NCBI RefSeq assembly: GCF_016107285.1
Contig: NZ_RCVQ01000004.1
Coordinates: forward strand, 124,001-188,000
DNA length: 64,000 nt
Direction of reading: 5' to 3'
DNA from: Roseomonas sp. KE0001
GTDB lineage: Bacteria; Pseudomonadota; Alphaproteobacteria; Acetobacterales; Acetobacteraceae
This document shows, one piece after another, positions 8,715-17,961 of this stretch. How positions within the stretch are numbered: position 1 is the stretch's first letter; each line of letters starts with the position of its first letter. The position numbers and the translations under genes are program-made. A model generated the notes under the pieces. That model did no database searches. It was not told the origin of the DNA and saw only the letters and a program-made list of their open reading frames with translations.

Positions 8715-9944
8715 ATGGCCCTGCATCCCGCCACACGGCAGATCGCCTTCATCAACACCGCGCACGGCATCACCCATTTCAGCCTGCTGATCCTGGCCAC
8801 CGCGGTGCTGAGCATGGTGCGGCAGGAGACCGGCACCTTCGGCGTGGAATACGGGCCGATCCTGGCGCTCGGCACCGCCATGTTCGTCCTCTACGGCGTC
8901 GGCTCGCTGCCCATGGGCTGGCTCGCCGCGCGCTTCGGGCGGCGCAACCTGATGCTGGCCTTCTTCCTCGGCACCGGGGGATGCATGGCGCTGGCGGGGC
9001 TGATGCAGTCCCCGCTCGGCCTGGCCCTGGCGCTGGCCGGGATGGGCGCCTTCTCCGCCATCTACCATCCCGTCGGCACCGCCATGCTGGTCGAGGCGGC
9101 GGGCGACAAGGTGGGACGCGCCGTCGGGCTGAACGGCGTGTTCGGCAATCTCGGCGTGGCCACGGCGCCGGTGCTGACCGCCTTCCTCGCCATCACGCTC
9201 GGCTGGCGCTGGGCCTTCCTGGTGCCGGGCGTGCTGACCGTGCTGGCCGGCCTGCTCTACTGGCGCGAGCCGCCGATCGACATGGCCACGGCGCGCGGCG
9301 CGGCGCGGTCCTTCCCGGCCATTCCCCGCCCCGTGGTGCGGCGGGCGGTGATCGTGCTGCTCTCCATCGCCGCCGCCTCGGGCTTCGTCTTCAACGCCTT
9401 CACCCTGCTGCTGCCGAAGCTGATGCAGGAGCGGCTGGCGGGCAGCCCCGACCTGCTGCCGGTGATCGGCCTGCTGGCCTTCCTGGTGACGCTCTGCGGC
9501 GGGCTGACGCAGTTCACCGTGGGGCGGATGATCGACCGCACCACGCTGAGGCGCGTTTTCCTGCCGATGGCGCTGATCCAGTTGCCGGCCATGCTGGCGC
9601 TCTCGGTGGTGCAGGGCTGGATGGTGCTGCCGCTGGCGGCGATCCTGGCCGCCTCGATCTTCGGGCAGGTGACGGTGAACGAGACCATGACCGCCCGCTA
9701 CATCGCGCCGCCGCTGCGGGTGAAGCTCTACTCCATCCGCTTCTTCGTGGGCTTCCTCGGCGCCGCCGCGGCCTCGCCGCTGGTCGGCCTGCTGCACCAG
9801 GCGACGGGAAACCTGACCCTGACCATCCTGGTGCTGTCCGGCTTCGGCAGCGTGACCCTGGTCTGCGCCCTGTTCTTCCCCGACCGTCAAGAGGAGCTGC
9901 GGCCCGAGCTGTGGCCGGCGGCGGCGCCCGCCCCGGCCGAGTGA
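8715..9944 (+). CDS. MFS transporter
   Basis: This 409-residue membrane protein has about twelve hydrophobic segments in two six-helix halves, with the MFS loop signature MGWLAARFGRRNLM between helices 2 and 3 and a matching VGRMIDRTTLRR loop in the second half. The layout and the THFSLLILATAVLSM first helix suggest a drug or metabolite exporter of the fosmidomycin-resistance-like branch. It starts at the ATG at 8715 and is divergent from the AraC regulator, which probably controls it. The substrate is unknown; the nearby dioxygenase suggests a hydroxylated metabolite as one possibility. Confidence 0.88.
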   Translation: MALHPATRQIAFINTAHGITHFSLLILATAVLSMVRQETGTFGVEYGPILALGTAMFVLYGVGSLPMGWLAARFGRRNLMLAFFLGTGGCMALAGLMQSPLGLALALAGMGAFSAIYHPVGTAMLVEAAGDKVGRAVGLNGVFGNLGVATAPVLTAFLAITLGWRWAFLVPGVLTVLAGLLYWREPPIDMATARGAARSFPAIPRPVVRRAVIVLLSIAAASGFVFNAFTLLLPKLMQERLAGSPDLLPVIGLLAFLVTLCGGLTQFTVGRMIDRTTLRRVFLPMALIQLPAMLALSVVQGWMVLPLAAILAASIFGQVTVNETMTARYIAPPLRVKLYSIRFFVGFLGAAAASPLVGLLHQATGNLTLTILVLSGFGSVTLVCALFFPDRQEELRPELWPAAAPAPAE

Positions 9945-9954
9945 GGGCGGCCGC

Positions 9955-10119
9955 TCAGTCCTCGCCGCGCCGCCGCCCGCGGAAGACCATGACCAGGGCG
10001 GCGAGCGCCAGCAGCAGCCAGACCAGGATGGGCGGCGCGCCGAAGCCTTCGGCATAGAGCTGCGGCAGCCAGGCCAGCAGGGCCAGGATGGCGGCGGCGA
10101 GGGCGATGTAGGTGAGCAT
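9955..10119 (-). CDS. Small two-helix membrane protein (54 residues)
   Basis: This short reading frame encodes 54 residues: MLTYIALAAAILALLAWLPQ forms one hydrophobic helix, a short GFGAPP turn follows, then ILVWLLLALAALVMVFRG and a basic end (RGRRRGED). It begins nine bases after the dienelactone hydrolase stop on the same strand, so translation is probably coupled to that gene. It converges on the MFS gene, ten bases away. I recognise no named family; positive charge at the C-terminus suggests both ends face the cytoplasm. Clean hydrophobic periodicity and tight spacing argue that it is real. Confidence 0.6.
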   Translation of the reverse strand: MLTYIALAAAILALLAWLPQLYAEGFGAPPILVWLLLALAALVMVFRGRRRGED

Positions 10120-10128
10120 CGGCGCCGC

Positions 10129-10791
10129 TCAGCCCAGCGCCCGGGCCAGGAAGTCGAGGCTGCGCCGCAGCGCCAGCGCGTCCGCCGCGGCATCATAGGC
10201 GGCCCGCTCCTCGCAGGCGAAGCCGTGGCCGGCGCCGGGATAGGTGTGGATCTCCACCTCCGGCCGCGCCGCGCGGATCGCCGCCACGTCGTCCATCGGG
10301 ATGCCGTGGTCGGTTTCGCCGAAATGCAGCTGCACCGGGCAGTTGGGCACCTCCTCGCGCGCCGCCGCGATGCCGCCGCCATAATAGCCCACCGCCGCGG
10401 CGAAGCTCTGGCTGCGCGTCGCGCCATGCCAGGCGACGGTGCCGCCCCAGCAGTAGCCGATGATGCCGCGCCGCGCCGCCATGGGCAGGGCGGCCGCGGC
10501 GGCCTCGATGTCGAGCAGCGTATCGGCCGGGTCGATGCGGGCGCGCAGCGCCTGGCCGAGCTTCACCTCATCCGGCGTGTAGCCCAGCTCCACCCCTGGC
10601 TCGGCGCGGTCGAACAGGGCGGGGGCGATGACGGCATAGCCGCGCCGCGCGAAGCCCTCGCAGACATGCCGCATATGACGGTTCACGCCGAAGATCTCCT
10701 GCACCACGACGAGCGCCCGGCTGGCCTCCTCCGGCCCGTCCCGCCAGGCGGAGAGGCGGTGGCCATCGGCGGCGGCGAGTTCGATCTGCAT
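10129..10791 (-). CDS. Dienelactone hydrolase family protein
   Basis: The 220-residue protein is an alpha/beta hydrolase of the DLH type. It has the nucleophile elbow GYCWGG with Cys in place of Ser, a distal Asp in GETDHGIP and the catalytic His in PGAGHGF. The oxyanion segment VVVQEIFGVN near the start is also typical. Such enzymes hydrolyse dienelactone in chloroaromatic breakdown, but most chromosomal copies have unknown substrates. I chose the ATG at 10789-10791 (MQIELAA) because the family begins there; a longer frame adds an atypical Pro/Arg-rich lead. The small membrane protein follows it. Confidence 0.87.
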   Translation of the reverse strand: MQIELAAADGHRLSAWRDGPEEASRALVVVQEIFGVNRHMRHVCEGFARRGYAVIAPALFDRAEPGVELGYTPDEVKLGQALRARIDPADTLLDIEAAAAALPMAARRGIIGYCWGGTVAWHGATRSQSFAAAVGYYGGGIAAAREEVPNCPVQLHFGETDHGIPMDDVAAIRAARPEVEIHTYPGAGHGFACEERAAYDAAADALALRRSLDFLARALG

Positions 10792-10856
10792 GGCGGCTTC
10801 CCTGGAACAGGGCGGCGGGATTCTCCCCGGGGCCCGTTTCATCCTATCCTCGGCGC

Positions 10857-11093
10857 ATGGCAGAGATCATCAATCTGAACAAGCACCGGAAAGCCGCGGT
10901 TCGTGGCGCGGCGGAGCGGCAGGCCGCCGTCAATCGCGCCAGCCACGGGCGCAGCAAGGCGGAGAAGGAGCGCGACAGGGCCGAGGAGGCGCGCCGCCAG
11001 GCGCTGCTCGACGGGGCCCGCCGCGCGGAGGACCCGCCCGGCGAGACCGACGCGGAGCCCGCGCCTCCCGGCCGGCCACCTCAGGCGCGCTGA
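10857..11093 (+). CDS. DUF4169 family protein
   Basis: This 78-residue, highly charged protein opens with MAEIINLNKHRKA and continues through NRASHGRSKAEKERDRAEEARRQ, which is the DUF4169 pattern seen in many alphaproteobacteria. It is predicted to be mainly helical or disordered and cytosolic, with no known function. Its 3' end overlaps the 3' end of the convergent histidine kinase gene by 13 bases. It diverges from the dienelactone hydrolase across 65 bases. Confidence 0.85.
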   Translation: MAEIINLNKHRKAAVRGAAERQAAVNRASHGRSKAEKERDRAEEARRQALLDGARRAEDPPGETDAEPAPPGRPPQAR

Positions 11094-12955
11094 GGCTCCG
11101 GCTGGGCGAGGTCGTGCGGCATCGCCGGCGATCCGGCGGCCGGCCAGCGCTGCACGGCGGCGAGCAGGCTCTGCCGGTCCACCGGCTTGGCGAGATGGCC
11201 GTCCATGCCCGCTGCCAGACAGGCATCGACATTCTCCTGCTCCAGTTCGCCGGTCAGGGCCAGGATGCCGATCCGGCGCCGGGACGGGTCCGCCCGTTCC
11301 GCCGCGCGGATGTGGCGGGTGGCCTCGAGGCCGCTCATTCCCGGCATCTGCACGTCCATCAACACCAGGTCGACGGGCTCCCGCGCCAGCAGGGCCAGCG
11401 CCGCCTCGCCGCTCGCCGCCTGCCACACGACATGTCCCGCGGCCTGCAGCAGCGCCTGGGCGACCATGCGGTTCACCGCCACGTCGTCCACCACGAGCAC
11501 ACTGCACAGGCCGTTCATGACCGACGGCGGCGGCTGGGCGGCGGCGGTGCGGGGCGGCGTGGACGGCTGAAGCGGCAGCTCCACCCAGAAGTGGCTGCCC
11601 AGCCCGGCCACGCCGGCGGCGACGCCGATCCGCCCGCCCATCGCCTGGGTCAGGCCGGCGCAGATCGCCAGGCCGAGGCCATGTCCCTCCTGCGAGGCGG
11701 TAAGGCTTTCCGCGCTGTCGAGCCGGCTGAACTCGGCGAAGAGCCGAGCCTGCTGGTCGGGCGGGATGCCGGGGCCACTGTCGATGATGCTGATGCGAAG
11801 GCCCTGTGGTGCGAGCGGCCTAACCACCAGGCGAACCTGGCCGCGGGGCGGCGTGTACTTCACCGCGTTGCCGAGCAGGTTGAGCAGGATCTGGCGCAGC
11901 CGGCGATGATCCGCCCGCACCGAAGGCGCGGCCTCCGCCGTGACCTCGGTCTCGACGGTGAGGGTCTTGCGCTGGATCTCCGGCCGCAGCAGCTCCAGCG
12001 CCTCCTCGAGCAGCGGCCGCACCGCGACCGCCTCCTCGCGCAGGGTCAGGCGGCCGGCCTCGACCAGGGCGATGTCCAGCACATCGTTGACCAGGGAGAG
12101 CATGTGCTGCCCGGCGCGGCCGATCACCGCCGCCTGCTCGCGGGCGGCGGGCAGCAGCGCGCCGTTCTCGCGCAGCGCCTGCGACAGCCCCAGCACGCCG
12201 TTCAGGGGCGTGCGCAGCTCGTGCGACATGCGGGCGAGGAAGCGCGATTTCGCGGCATTGGCCTGTTGCGCGGCGTCGCGGGCCGTGGCCAGGGCGAGGC
12301 GGATCTCCTCATCCTGCCGCTCGCGGGTGGCGAGGAGCAGCGCCATGGTGGTGACGATGCCCTGCAGCGCCGTCAGCAGCATGACCAGCTGCACCGCCAT
12401 GTCGCTGGGCAGCTGGCTGCCCGCCTGCCATTGCGGGCGGAGGAGGGCGAAGGGCACGCGGCCCAGCACCAGCAGGCCGTGCAAGGTGAAGGAGAGGGAG
12501 AGGAACAGGCGCAGGCCCCAGCGGATGCCGGCCGCCCGCCAGAAGGCCAGGCCGGCCGCCAGCAGGAGCAGGCCGCACAGCAGGGAGGCCAGGATCACCC
12601 GCGCCTCGACCGTGTCCATCGCCCCGGGGAACTGCCGCAGCGTGAGCCAGAGCAGCGGCGCCGGAAGCACGATCCAGAGCCGCGCCGTGCGGCCGCTGAA
12701 GCGGCGGGCGCCGACCCAGCAAAGGCCGCAGCCGCCGAGCACCAGCGCATTGGCCAGCGAGATGGAAAGGGCGTCGCTCAGCAAGCCGCGCAGCCCGGCC
12801 AGGGCGCTGCCGAGACCCAGCGCGATCAGCGCCGCGCCCCATTCCCCGTAGCCCTCGACGTGGTTGCGCGCGCGCGACAGCAACATGCAGCCGATGCCCA
12901 GGGCGAGGCAGATCAGCGTGCTGAGGAGCAGAAGTGTTTTACTGTCCAACGCCAC
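11081..12955 (-). CDS. Membrane-bound hybrid sensor histidine kinase
   Basis: The 624-residue protein has an N-terminal membrane region of about six or seven helices (residues 1-205), a short coiled linker, a HisKA domain with the phospho-accepting His in FLARMSHELRTPLNG, and an ATPase domain with the N box (LLNLLGNAVKYTPP) and G boxes (DSGPGIP, GHGLGLAIC). A C-terminal receiver domain follows, with the acceptor Asp in LVLMDVQMPGM and the conserved Lys in HLAKPVD. No periplasmic sensing domain is visible, so the membrane region itself may sense. There is no adjacent output regulator, making it an orphan kinase. The start is a GTG. Confidence 0.9.
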   Translation of the reverse strand: MALDSKTLLLLSTLICLALGIGCMLLSRARNHVEGYGEWGAALIALGLGSALAGLRGLLSDALSISLANALVLGGCGLCWVGARRFSGRTARLWIVLPAPLLWLTLRQFPGAMDTVEARVILASLLCGLLLLAAGLAFWRAAGIRWGLRLFLSLSFTLHGLLVLGRVPFALLRPQWQAGSQLPSDMAVQLVMLLTALQGIVTTMALLLATRERQDEEIRLALATARDAAQQANAAKSRFLARMSHELRTPLNGVLGLSQALRENGALLPAAREQAAVIGRAGQHMLSLVNDVLDIALVEAGRLTLREEAVAVRPLLEEALELLRPEIQRKTLTVETEVTAEAAPSVRADHRRLRQILLNLLGNAVKYTPPRGQVRLVVRPLAPQGLRISIIDSGPGIPPDQQARLFAEFSRLDSAESLTASQEGHGLGLAICAGLTQAMGGRIGVAAGVAGLGSHFWVELPLQPSTPPRTAAAQPPPSVMNGLCSVLVVDDVAVNRMVAQALLQAAGHVVWQAASGEAALALLAREPVDLVLMDVQMPGMSGLEATRHIRAAERADPSRRRIGILALTGELEQENVDACLAAGMDGHLAKPVDRQSLLAAVQRWPAAGSPAMPHDLAQPEPQRA

Positions 12956-13023
12956 GGATGTGCTGGCCGCCCGGTTTCCCGCTGTGTTCCGGAACCCTTT
13001 TCCGAAGCGGCCATTCTACGTGG

Positions 13024-13066
13024 CGGTGCCGCTCTCAACTAGAGGAAAGAGCGAGAATCGGCACCG
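13024..13066. other. Inverted repeat between ychF and the hybrid kinase
   Basis: CGGTGCCG (13024-13031) and CGGCACCG (13059-13066) pair perfectly. The 27 bases between can pair further (GCTCT with AGAGC). It lies downstream of ychF and upstream of the kinase, both on the minus strand, in a locally AT-richer gap. It may be a terminator of ychF or part of the kinase promoter region; no T-tract is present. Confidence 0.45.
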
Positions 13067-13093
13067 TAAATTGCAATGACAGGTTGAATGCAA

Positions 13094-14188
13094 TCAAACG
13101 TTGAATCGAAAAAGCATGATATCGCCGTCCTTGACGAGGTACTCCTTCCCCTCGACGCGCATCCGGCCGGCTTCCTTAGCGCCCTGCTCCCCGCCCAGCG
13201 CGATATAGTCCTCATAGGCGATGGTCTCGGCGGCGATGAAGCCGCGCTCGAAATCGCCATGAATCACGCCGGCGGCCTGGGGGGCCTTCATGCCTTTGAC
13301 GATGGTCCAGGCGCGGGCCTCCTTCGGTCCCACGGTGAAATAGGTGATCAGGCCGAGCAGCCCGTAGCCGGCGGCAATGACGCGGTCGAGACCGGAATCG
13401 GCCAGGCCCAGCCCTTCCAGGAACTCGCCCCGGTCCGCCTCGTCCATCTGGCTGATCTCGGCCTCGATGGCGGCGGAGACCACCACCGCCTTGGCGCCCT
13501 CCAGCGCCGCGCGGGCGAAGACCTTCTCGCTGTGCGCGTTGCCGCTGGCAGCGTTCTCCTCCTCCACGTTGCAGACGTAGAGCACCGGCTTCGAGGTCAG
13601 CAGCTGGAGCCGGCGGACCGCCTCCTCCTCGCCCTTCGGGATCGAGGCGCGGGCGGGCCGGCCCTCGCGCAGCCCGGCCAGGATCGGCTCGATCAGCGCC
13701 ATCTGCGCCGCCGCCTCCTTGTCCCCGCCGCGCGCCCGCTTCTGCAGGCCCGTCTGCCGCTTCTCCAGGCTGTCGAGGTCGGCCAGCATCAGCTCGGTCT
13801 CGATCGTCTCGGCATCGCGGATCGGATCGACGCTGCCCTCGACATGGGTGACGTCGCCATCCTCGAAGCAGCGCAGCACATGAACGATGGCGTCGCATTC
13901 GCGGATGTTGCCCAGGAACTGGTTGCCCAGGCCCTCGCCCCGGCTGGCGCCGCGCACCAGGCCCGCGATGTCGACGAATTCCAGGCTGGTCGGCACGATC
14001 TTCTGGCTCTTGCCAATGCGGGCGATCTCGTTGAGACGAGGGTCCGGCACCGCCACGCGGCCGACATTCGGCTCGATGGTGCAGAAGGGGTAGTTCGCGG
14101 CCTGGGCGGCGGCTGTCTGGGTCAGCGCGTTGAACAGGGTGGACTTGCCGACATTCGGCAGCCCGACGATACCGCAGTTGAAACCCAT
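13094..14188 (-). CDS. ychF: Redox-regulated ATPase YchF (Obg-like)
   Basis: The 364-residue protein starts [22 protein letters not shown], which holds the P-loop. Typical YchF segments follow: [21 protein letters not shown] (G3), the altered G4 region typical of ATP-preferring OLA1/YchF, a coiled-coil insert near residues 130-200, and a C-terminal TGS-like domain with the [15 protein letters not shown] segment. It is a ribosome-associated cytosolic ATPase involved in stress responses. It follows pth and a small unknown gene on the same strand; pth-ychF adjacency is common in proteobacteria. Length and motifs are normal. Confidence 0.97.
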   Translation of the reverse strand: MGFNCGIVGLPNVGKSTLFNALTQTAAAQAANYPFCTIEPNVGRVAVPDPRLNEIARIGKSQKIVPTSLEFVDIAGLVRGASRGEGLGNQFLGNIRECDAIVHVLRCFEDGDVTHVEGSVDPIRDAETIETELMLADLDSLEKRQTGLQKRARGGDKEAAAQMALIEPILAGLREGRPARASIPKGEEEAVRRLQLLTSKPVLYVCNVEEENAASGNAHSEKVFARAALEGAKAVVVSAAIEAEISQMDEADRGEFLEGLGLADSGLDRVIAAGYGLLGLITYFTVGPKEARAWTIVKGMKAPQAAGVIHGDFERGFIAAETIAYEDYIALGGEQGAKEAGRMRVEGKEYLVKDGDIMLFRFNV

Positions 14189-14216
14189 GACAGTCCTCGG
14201 AACGGCAGGAGAAGCC

Positions 14217-14241
14217 GGCCGGGCGCGGCTGTCGCCCGGCC
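14217..14241 (-). terminator. Terminator-like hairpin upstream of ychF
   Basis: GGCCGGGCG (14217-14225) and CGCCCGGCC (14233-14241) form a perfect 9-bp stem with a 7-base loop. It lies between the small Ala-rich gene and ychF. It lacks a T-tract, so it may attenuate or process the pth-to-ychF message rather than end it. Confidence 0.5.
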
Positions 14242-14263
14242 AGTGGTGGAGCTCGGTGGGACG

Positions 14264-14680
14264 CTAGCCCTCGCCGGCCAGGGCGGCCGCGATGTCCTGG
14301 GCGATCTGCGCGGCGGCGATGCGGGCGGCCGCGTCGTCGGTGGGCAGGCTGAGGGCGGCGGCGCGGAGCTGCGTCACGGCGCCGGCCTGCGAGACATCCA
14401 GCGTCCCGGCGGCGGCGCGGATCAGCCCGGCCCGGGCCGGGCCCTTGGCCTCCGACACCGCCTGGGCGATGGCCAGCGCCAGCGCGGCGCGGGCGGCGGC
14501 GGCCTCGATCGCCCCGCCATGCCCGGTGTCGCTGGCTTCCAGGGCGGCGGCGGTGCTGGCCAGGGTCTGCGCCTGGGCCAGCAGGGCGGCGGCGAGCGCC
14601 GCGGCGCCGTTCGCCAGATCCTCGGGGCCGGGGCCGCCGAACTCGGCCGCCAGATCGGCGGCGGCGTCTTCGATCGCCAT
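14264..14680 (-). CDS. Ala-rich helical protein of unknown function
   Basis: The 138-residue product is about 40% alanine, with regularly spaced Leu, Glu and Asp, and should fold as several amphipathic helices without a signal peptide or membrane span. I do not recognise a family. It begins four bases after the pth stop, so it is very probably translated from the same message, and a strong hairpin separates it from ychF. The frame is the one continuing the pth operon on the minus strand, and an acidic start (MAIEDAAADLAAEFGG) fits a cytosolic protein. A function linked to translation quality control is only a guess from position. Confidence 0.65.
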   Translation of the reverse strand: MAIEDAAADLAAEFGGPGPEDLANGAAALAAALLAQAQTLASTAAALEASDTGHGGAIEAAAARAALALAIAQAVSEAKGPARAGLIRAAAGTLDVSQAGAVTQLRAAALSLPTDDAAARIAAAQIAQDIAAALAGEG

Positions 14681-14684
14681 GGTA

Positions 14685-15257
14685 TCAACTCTCCTGGGTC
14701 AGCAAGGCCACGCGGGTCATGAAGGCCTCCCGCTCGCCCCGGACCAGGAGCGGCGCGGCCTCCGCCACCGCATCCAGCATCGGTTCCAGCCAGGTGTCCA
14801 CCTTGGCGAAGTTGCCGAGGACATGGCCGGTGACCTTCTCCTTCATCCCCGGATGGCCGATGCCGAGGCGGACGCGCCAGTAGTCCGGCGTGCCGAGCCT
14901 GCGATCCATGTCGCGCAGGCCGTTATGGCCGGCGGCGCCGCCGCCCTGCTTCACCCGGATGCGGCCGGGGGCGAGGTCGAGCTCGTCATGGAAGGCGGTG
15001 ATGTCGGAGACGGGGATCTTGTGGAAGGCGGCGGCCGGCTGCACCGCCTCGCCCGAGAGGTTCATGTAGGTCTGCGGCTTCAGCAGCAGCAGTTTCCGCC
15101 CGGCGATGACGCCATCCGATACCAGCCCCTTGAAGCGGCTGCGCCATGGCGGGAAGCCATGGCGCCGCGCGATGGCGTCGAGCGCCATGAAGCCGATATT
15201 GTGCCGGTGCCGCGCCTGGCCCGGCTCCGGATTGCCGAGGCCGACCCAGAGCAGCAC
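14685..15257 (-). CDS. pth: Peptidyl-tRNA hydrolase
   Basis: This 190-residue enzyme releases peptides from peptidyl-tRNA that drops off ribosomes. It contains the family motifs [20 protein letters not shown] with the catalytic His, [13 protein letters not shown] with the binding Asn, [15 protein letters not shown] with the catalytic Asp, and [12 protein letters not shown]. It acts in the cytosol. The gene lies twelve bases downstream of rplY, which is the common rplY-pth-ychF order in proteobacteria, and is followed at once by the Ala-rich gene. No unusual feature is seen. Confidence 0.97.
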   Translation of the reverse strand: MLLWVGLGNPEPGQARHRHNIGFMALDAIARRHGFPPWRSRFKGLVSDGVIAGRKLLLLKPQTYMNLSGEAVQPAAAFHKIPVSDITAFHDELDLAPGRIRVKQGGGAAGHNGLRDMDRRLGTPDYWRVRLGIGHPGMKEKVTGHVLGNFAKVDTWLEPMLDAVAEAAPLLVRGEREAFMTRVALLTQES

Positions 15258-15269
15258 CGCGCGGCCTCC

Positions 15270-15914
15270 TTACTTCTTGCCCTTGCCCTTGCCCTTGGCC
15301 TCGGGGGCCGGCGCGGCGGGGGCCTGGACGATGACCTCTTCCTCGACCGTCGGGGGCGCGATGGTCGCCACGACGAAGTCACGGCCGACGATCACCGGCT
15401 TGGTGCCCTTGTGGTCCAGCACGTTGGACCAGCGGAGGCTGTCGCCGATGGCGGCGGCGCCCATGTCGATCTCGAACTGGTCCGGCACCTGGTCGGGATC
15501 GGACAGCACCTCGAGCTCGCGGCGGACGACGTTCAGCACGCCGCCTTCCTTGATGCCCGGCGCGGTCTCCTCGTTGAGGAACACGACCGGCACCTTGACG
15601 CGGATCAGCTGGCCCGGCGCCAGGCGCTGGAAGTCCACATGCAGCGGGCTGTCCTTCACCGGGTGGAACTGCACGTCGCGCATCAGCGTGCGCACGGTCG
15701 GGCCGTTCTTCACCGCCACCTCGTAGAGGTGCGACTGCCAGCCGCCCTTGTGCAGCTCCTTCATCACGTCGCGCGGGTCGAGGGCGATCAGCGTCGCCTC
15801 CTCCTTCGCGCCGTAGATGACGGCGGGAACCAGCCCCGCCCTCCGAGTCGCGCGCGCCGCCCCCTTACCGGCCAACTCGCGCGCCTCGGCCTCGATCCGA
15901 ATCGTCTGGACCAT
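15270..15914 (-). CDS. rplY: 50S ribosomal protein L25/general stress protein Ctc
   Basis: The 214-residue protein is the long L25 form (TL5/Ctc). An N-terminal 5S rRNA-binding domain carries GKGAARATRRAGLVPAVIYG, and residues from about 100 form the C-terminal beta domain. A Pro/Ala linker and a lysine-rich end (GKGKGKK) close it. It binds 5S rRNA in the large subunit. The ATG at 15912-15914 gives the conserved MVQTIRIEAEAREL start; longer frames are unsupported. It probably leads the rplY-pth-Ala-rich-ychF unit. The 222 bases upstream, before purN, hold no gene that I can see. Confidence 0.96.
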   Translation of the reverse strand: MVQTIRIEAEARELAGKGAARATRRAGLVPAVIYGAKEEATLIALDPRDVMKELHKGGWQSHLYEVAVKNGPTVRTLMRDVQFHPVKDSPLHVDFQRLAPGQLIRVKVPVVFLNEETAPGIKEGGVLNVVRRELEVLSDPDQVPDQFEIDMGAAAIGDSLRWSNVLDHKGTKPVIVGRDFVVATIAPPTVEEEVIVQAPAAPAPEAKGKGKGKK

Positions 15915-16137
15915 CTGTCCGTGCTCCGCTTGTCTCTCGGGCTCGTCGGGCACCGCGCCGGCTCGCACCGGGGCGCCCCGCCCACCGCTCCCGGACCCAT
16001 GCCCGAAAACAGTTGCGCCGGCCTCCAGGGGTGCCAGCGCAGCGCGGGCCATTAGGGCATTTCCGACGGGGAGGCAACGGATAGCTGGCATTCGCCGCCG
16101 GGGGCCGCCGCTCAGGGCCTTCCGGGACGGGCGCGGC

Positions 16138-16806
16138 TCAGCCGGGGTTGCGCAGCGCCACGGCACTCGGCGCCGGCGCCGCCTCCAGCCGGGCGAGGCC
16201 GCCCTCCAGCCGCACCCGGCCCGCCGCCAGCCAGGCCAGGGCGGCGGGGTAGAGGCGGTGCTCCTCGGCCAGGACGCGGGCGGCGAGCTCGGCCTCGCCG
16301 TCGCCGGGCAGAACCGGCACGGCGGCCTGGGCCAGGATCGGCCCCTCATCCACGCCCGGCGTCACCAGATGCACCGTGCAGCCATGCAGGCGGACGCCCG
16401 CGGCGAGGGCCCGCGCATGGGTGTCGAGGCCCGGGAAGGCGGGCAGCAGGGAGGGGTGGATGTTCAGCAACCGGCCCTCCCACCGGGCGGTGAAACCCTC
16501 GGTCAGCACGCGCATGAAGCCGGCCAGGGCGATCAGCTCCACGCCGTGCTCCGCCAGCACCGCCTCCATCGCCGCCTCGAAGCCGGCGCGGTCGCGGCCG
16601 AAGGGGCGGGATTCCACCACCGCCACCGGGATGCCGGCCTCGGCGGCGCGGGCCAGGCCGGCGGCGTCGGCGCGGTTCGACAGCACCAGGGCGATGGTGG
16701 CCGGATAGGTCGGGTCGGCGGCGGCGGCGAGCAGGGCGGCCATGTTGCTGCCCCGGCCCGAGATCAGGATCGCGGTGCGGCGCCGCGCGGGGGCGCCGCC
16801 GGTCAC
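16138..16806 (-). CDS. purN: Phosphoribosylglycinamide formyltransferase PurN
   Basis: The 222-residue enzyme formylates GAR using 10-formyl-tetrahydrofolate, the third step of purine synthesis. It shows [14 protein letters not shown] at the N-terminus, the segment [10 protein letters not shown], the catalytic Asn-His-Asp set in [17 protein letters not shown] with the downstream [16 protein letters not shown], and a standard C-terminal helix. Translation begins at a GTG (16804-16806) that overlaps the purM stop in a GTGA tetranucleotide, so the two genes are coupled. Length and active site are normal. Confidence 0.96.
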   Translation of the reverse strand: MTGGAPARRRTAILISGRGSNMAALLAAAADPTYPATIALVLSNRADAAGLARAAEAGIPVAVVESRPFGRDRAGFEAAMEAVLAEHGVELIALAGFMRVLTEGFTARWEGRLLNIHPSLLPAFPGLDTHARALAAGVRLHGCTVHLVTPGVDEGPILAQAAVPVLPGDGEAELAARVLAEEHRLYPAALAWLAAGRVRLEGGLARLEAAPAPSAVALRNPG

Positions 16807-17885
16807 GGGGTGGACCGGGGGAGGGGCCAGCCGGCCGGCAGGTTGTCGATCCGCACCTCGGGCGCCGCGTCCGCCGCACCGGCGGCGATGGCACCGAGGC
16901 GGAACACCGTCTCGCCGGCCCCGGCCAGCAGCTCGGTCGCCGCCGCCGCATCGGCCTCGCGCACCACGAGGCACATGCCGATGCCGCAGTTGAAGACGCG
17001 CAGCATCTCCTCGGGCGCGACATGGCCCTGGCGCGCCAGCCAGGCGAAGACCGGCGGCACCGTCCAGGCGCCGGCATCCAGCACCGCGACCGTGCCGCGG
17101 GGCAGCACGCGCGGCAGGTTGCCGGGCAGGCCGCCGCCGGTGATATGCGCCGCCGCCTTCAGCAGCCCGGCGCGGTGCAGCGCGAGGACCGACTTCACAT
17201 AGATGCGCGTCGGCGCCAGCAGCGCCTGGCCGACGGTCTGGCCGGCGGCGAAGGGGGCGGGGGTGTCGATGCCCTGGTTGGTCCCGGCCAGCACCCGGCG
17301 GACCAGCGAGAAGCCGTTGGAATGCACGCCGGAGGCGGCCAGCCCCAGCACCACGTCGCCGGGGCCGACATCCGGCTTCGGCAGCAGCGCGCCGCGCTCG
17401 GCGGCGCCGACCGAGAAGCCGGCGAGGTCGTAGTCGTCCTTGGCGTACATGCCGGGCATCTCGGCCGTCTCGCCGCCGACGAGCGCGCAGCCGGCCTGGC
17501 GGCACCCCTCGGCGATGCCGGACACCACGGCGCTGGCCTGCTCCAGCCGCAGCTTGCCGGTGGCGAAGTAGTCGAGGAAGAACAGCGGCTCGGCACCCTG
17601 CACGACGAGGTCGTTGACGCACATGGCGACGAGGTCGATGCCCACCGTGTCGTGCAGCCCGGCGTCGATGGCGAGGCGCAGCTTGGTGCCGACGCCGTCG
17701 GTCGAGGAGACCAGGACCGGATCGGCGAAGCCCGCCGCCTTCAGGTCGAAGAGCGCGCCGAAGCCGCCGAGGCCCCCCATCGTGCCGCTGCGGTCGGTGG
17801 AGCGGGCCAGCGGCTTGATGGCGTCCACGAGGGCATCGCCGGTTTCGATATCCACGCCGGCATCACGGTAGGTCAGACTGGTCAT
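16803..17885 (-). CDS. purM: Phosphoribosylformylglycinamidine cyclo-ligase PurM
   Basis: The 360-residue ATP-dependent enzyme makes AIR from FGAM in purine synthesis. Typical segments are [68 protein letters not shown] and [12 protein letters not shown] chose the ATG at 17883-17885 because it gives this standard start. It diverges from the DUF2066 gene across 76 bases and overlaps purN. The divergent pairing with a DUF2066 gene followed by hda is conserved far beyond this family, including in Pseudomonas. Confidence 0.97.
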   Translation of the reverse strand: MTSLTYRDAGVDIETGDALVDAIKPLARSTDRSGTMGGLGGFGALFDLKAAGFADPVLVSSTDGVGTKLRLAIDAGLHDTVGIDLVAMCVNDLVVQGAEPLFFLDYFATGKLRLEQASAVVSGIAEGCRQAGCALVGGETAEMPGMYAKDDYDLAGFSVGAAERGALLPKPDVGPGDVVLGLAASGVHSNGFSLVRRVLAGTNQGIDTPAPFAAGQTVGQALLAPTRIYVKSVLALHRAGLLKAAAHITGGGLPGNLPRVLPRGTVAVLDAGAWTVPPVFAWLARQGHVAPEEMLRVFNCGIGMCLVVREADAAAATELLAGAGETVFRLGAIAAGAADAAPEVRIDNLPAGWPLPRSTP

Positions 17886-17961
17886 CAGGGGGCCCGATCG
17901 GCTATGCGCAAAAGACCCGGGCGCAGTCAGACCGCTATGCCGGGCCATCCAAGGGGGCGGA

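Noticed and set aside
15915-16137. A possible RNA gene or short protein in the gap between rplY and purN
   Set aside because: No tRNA-like fold, ribosome-binding site with conserved frame, or strong stem was seen.
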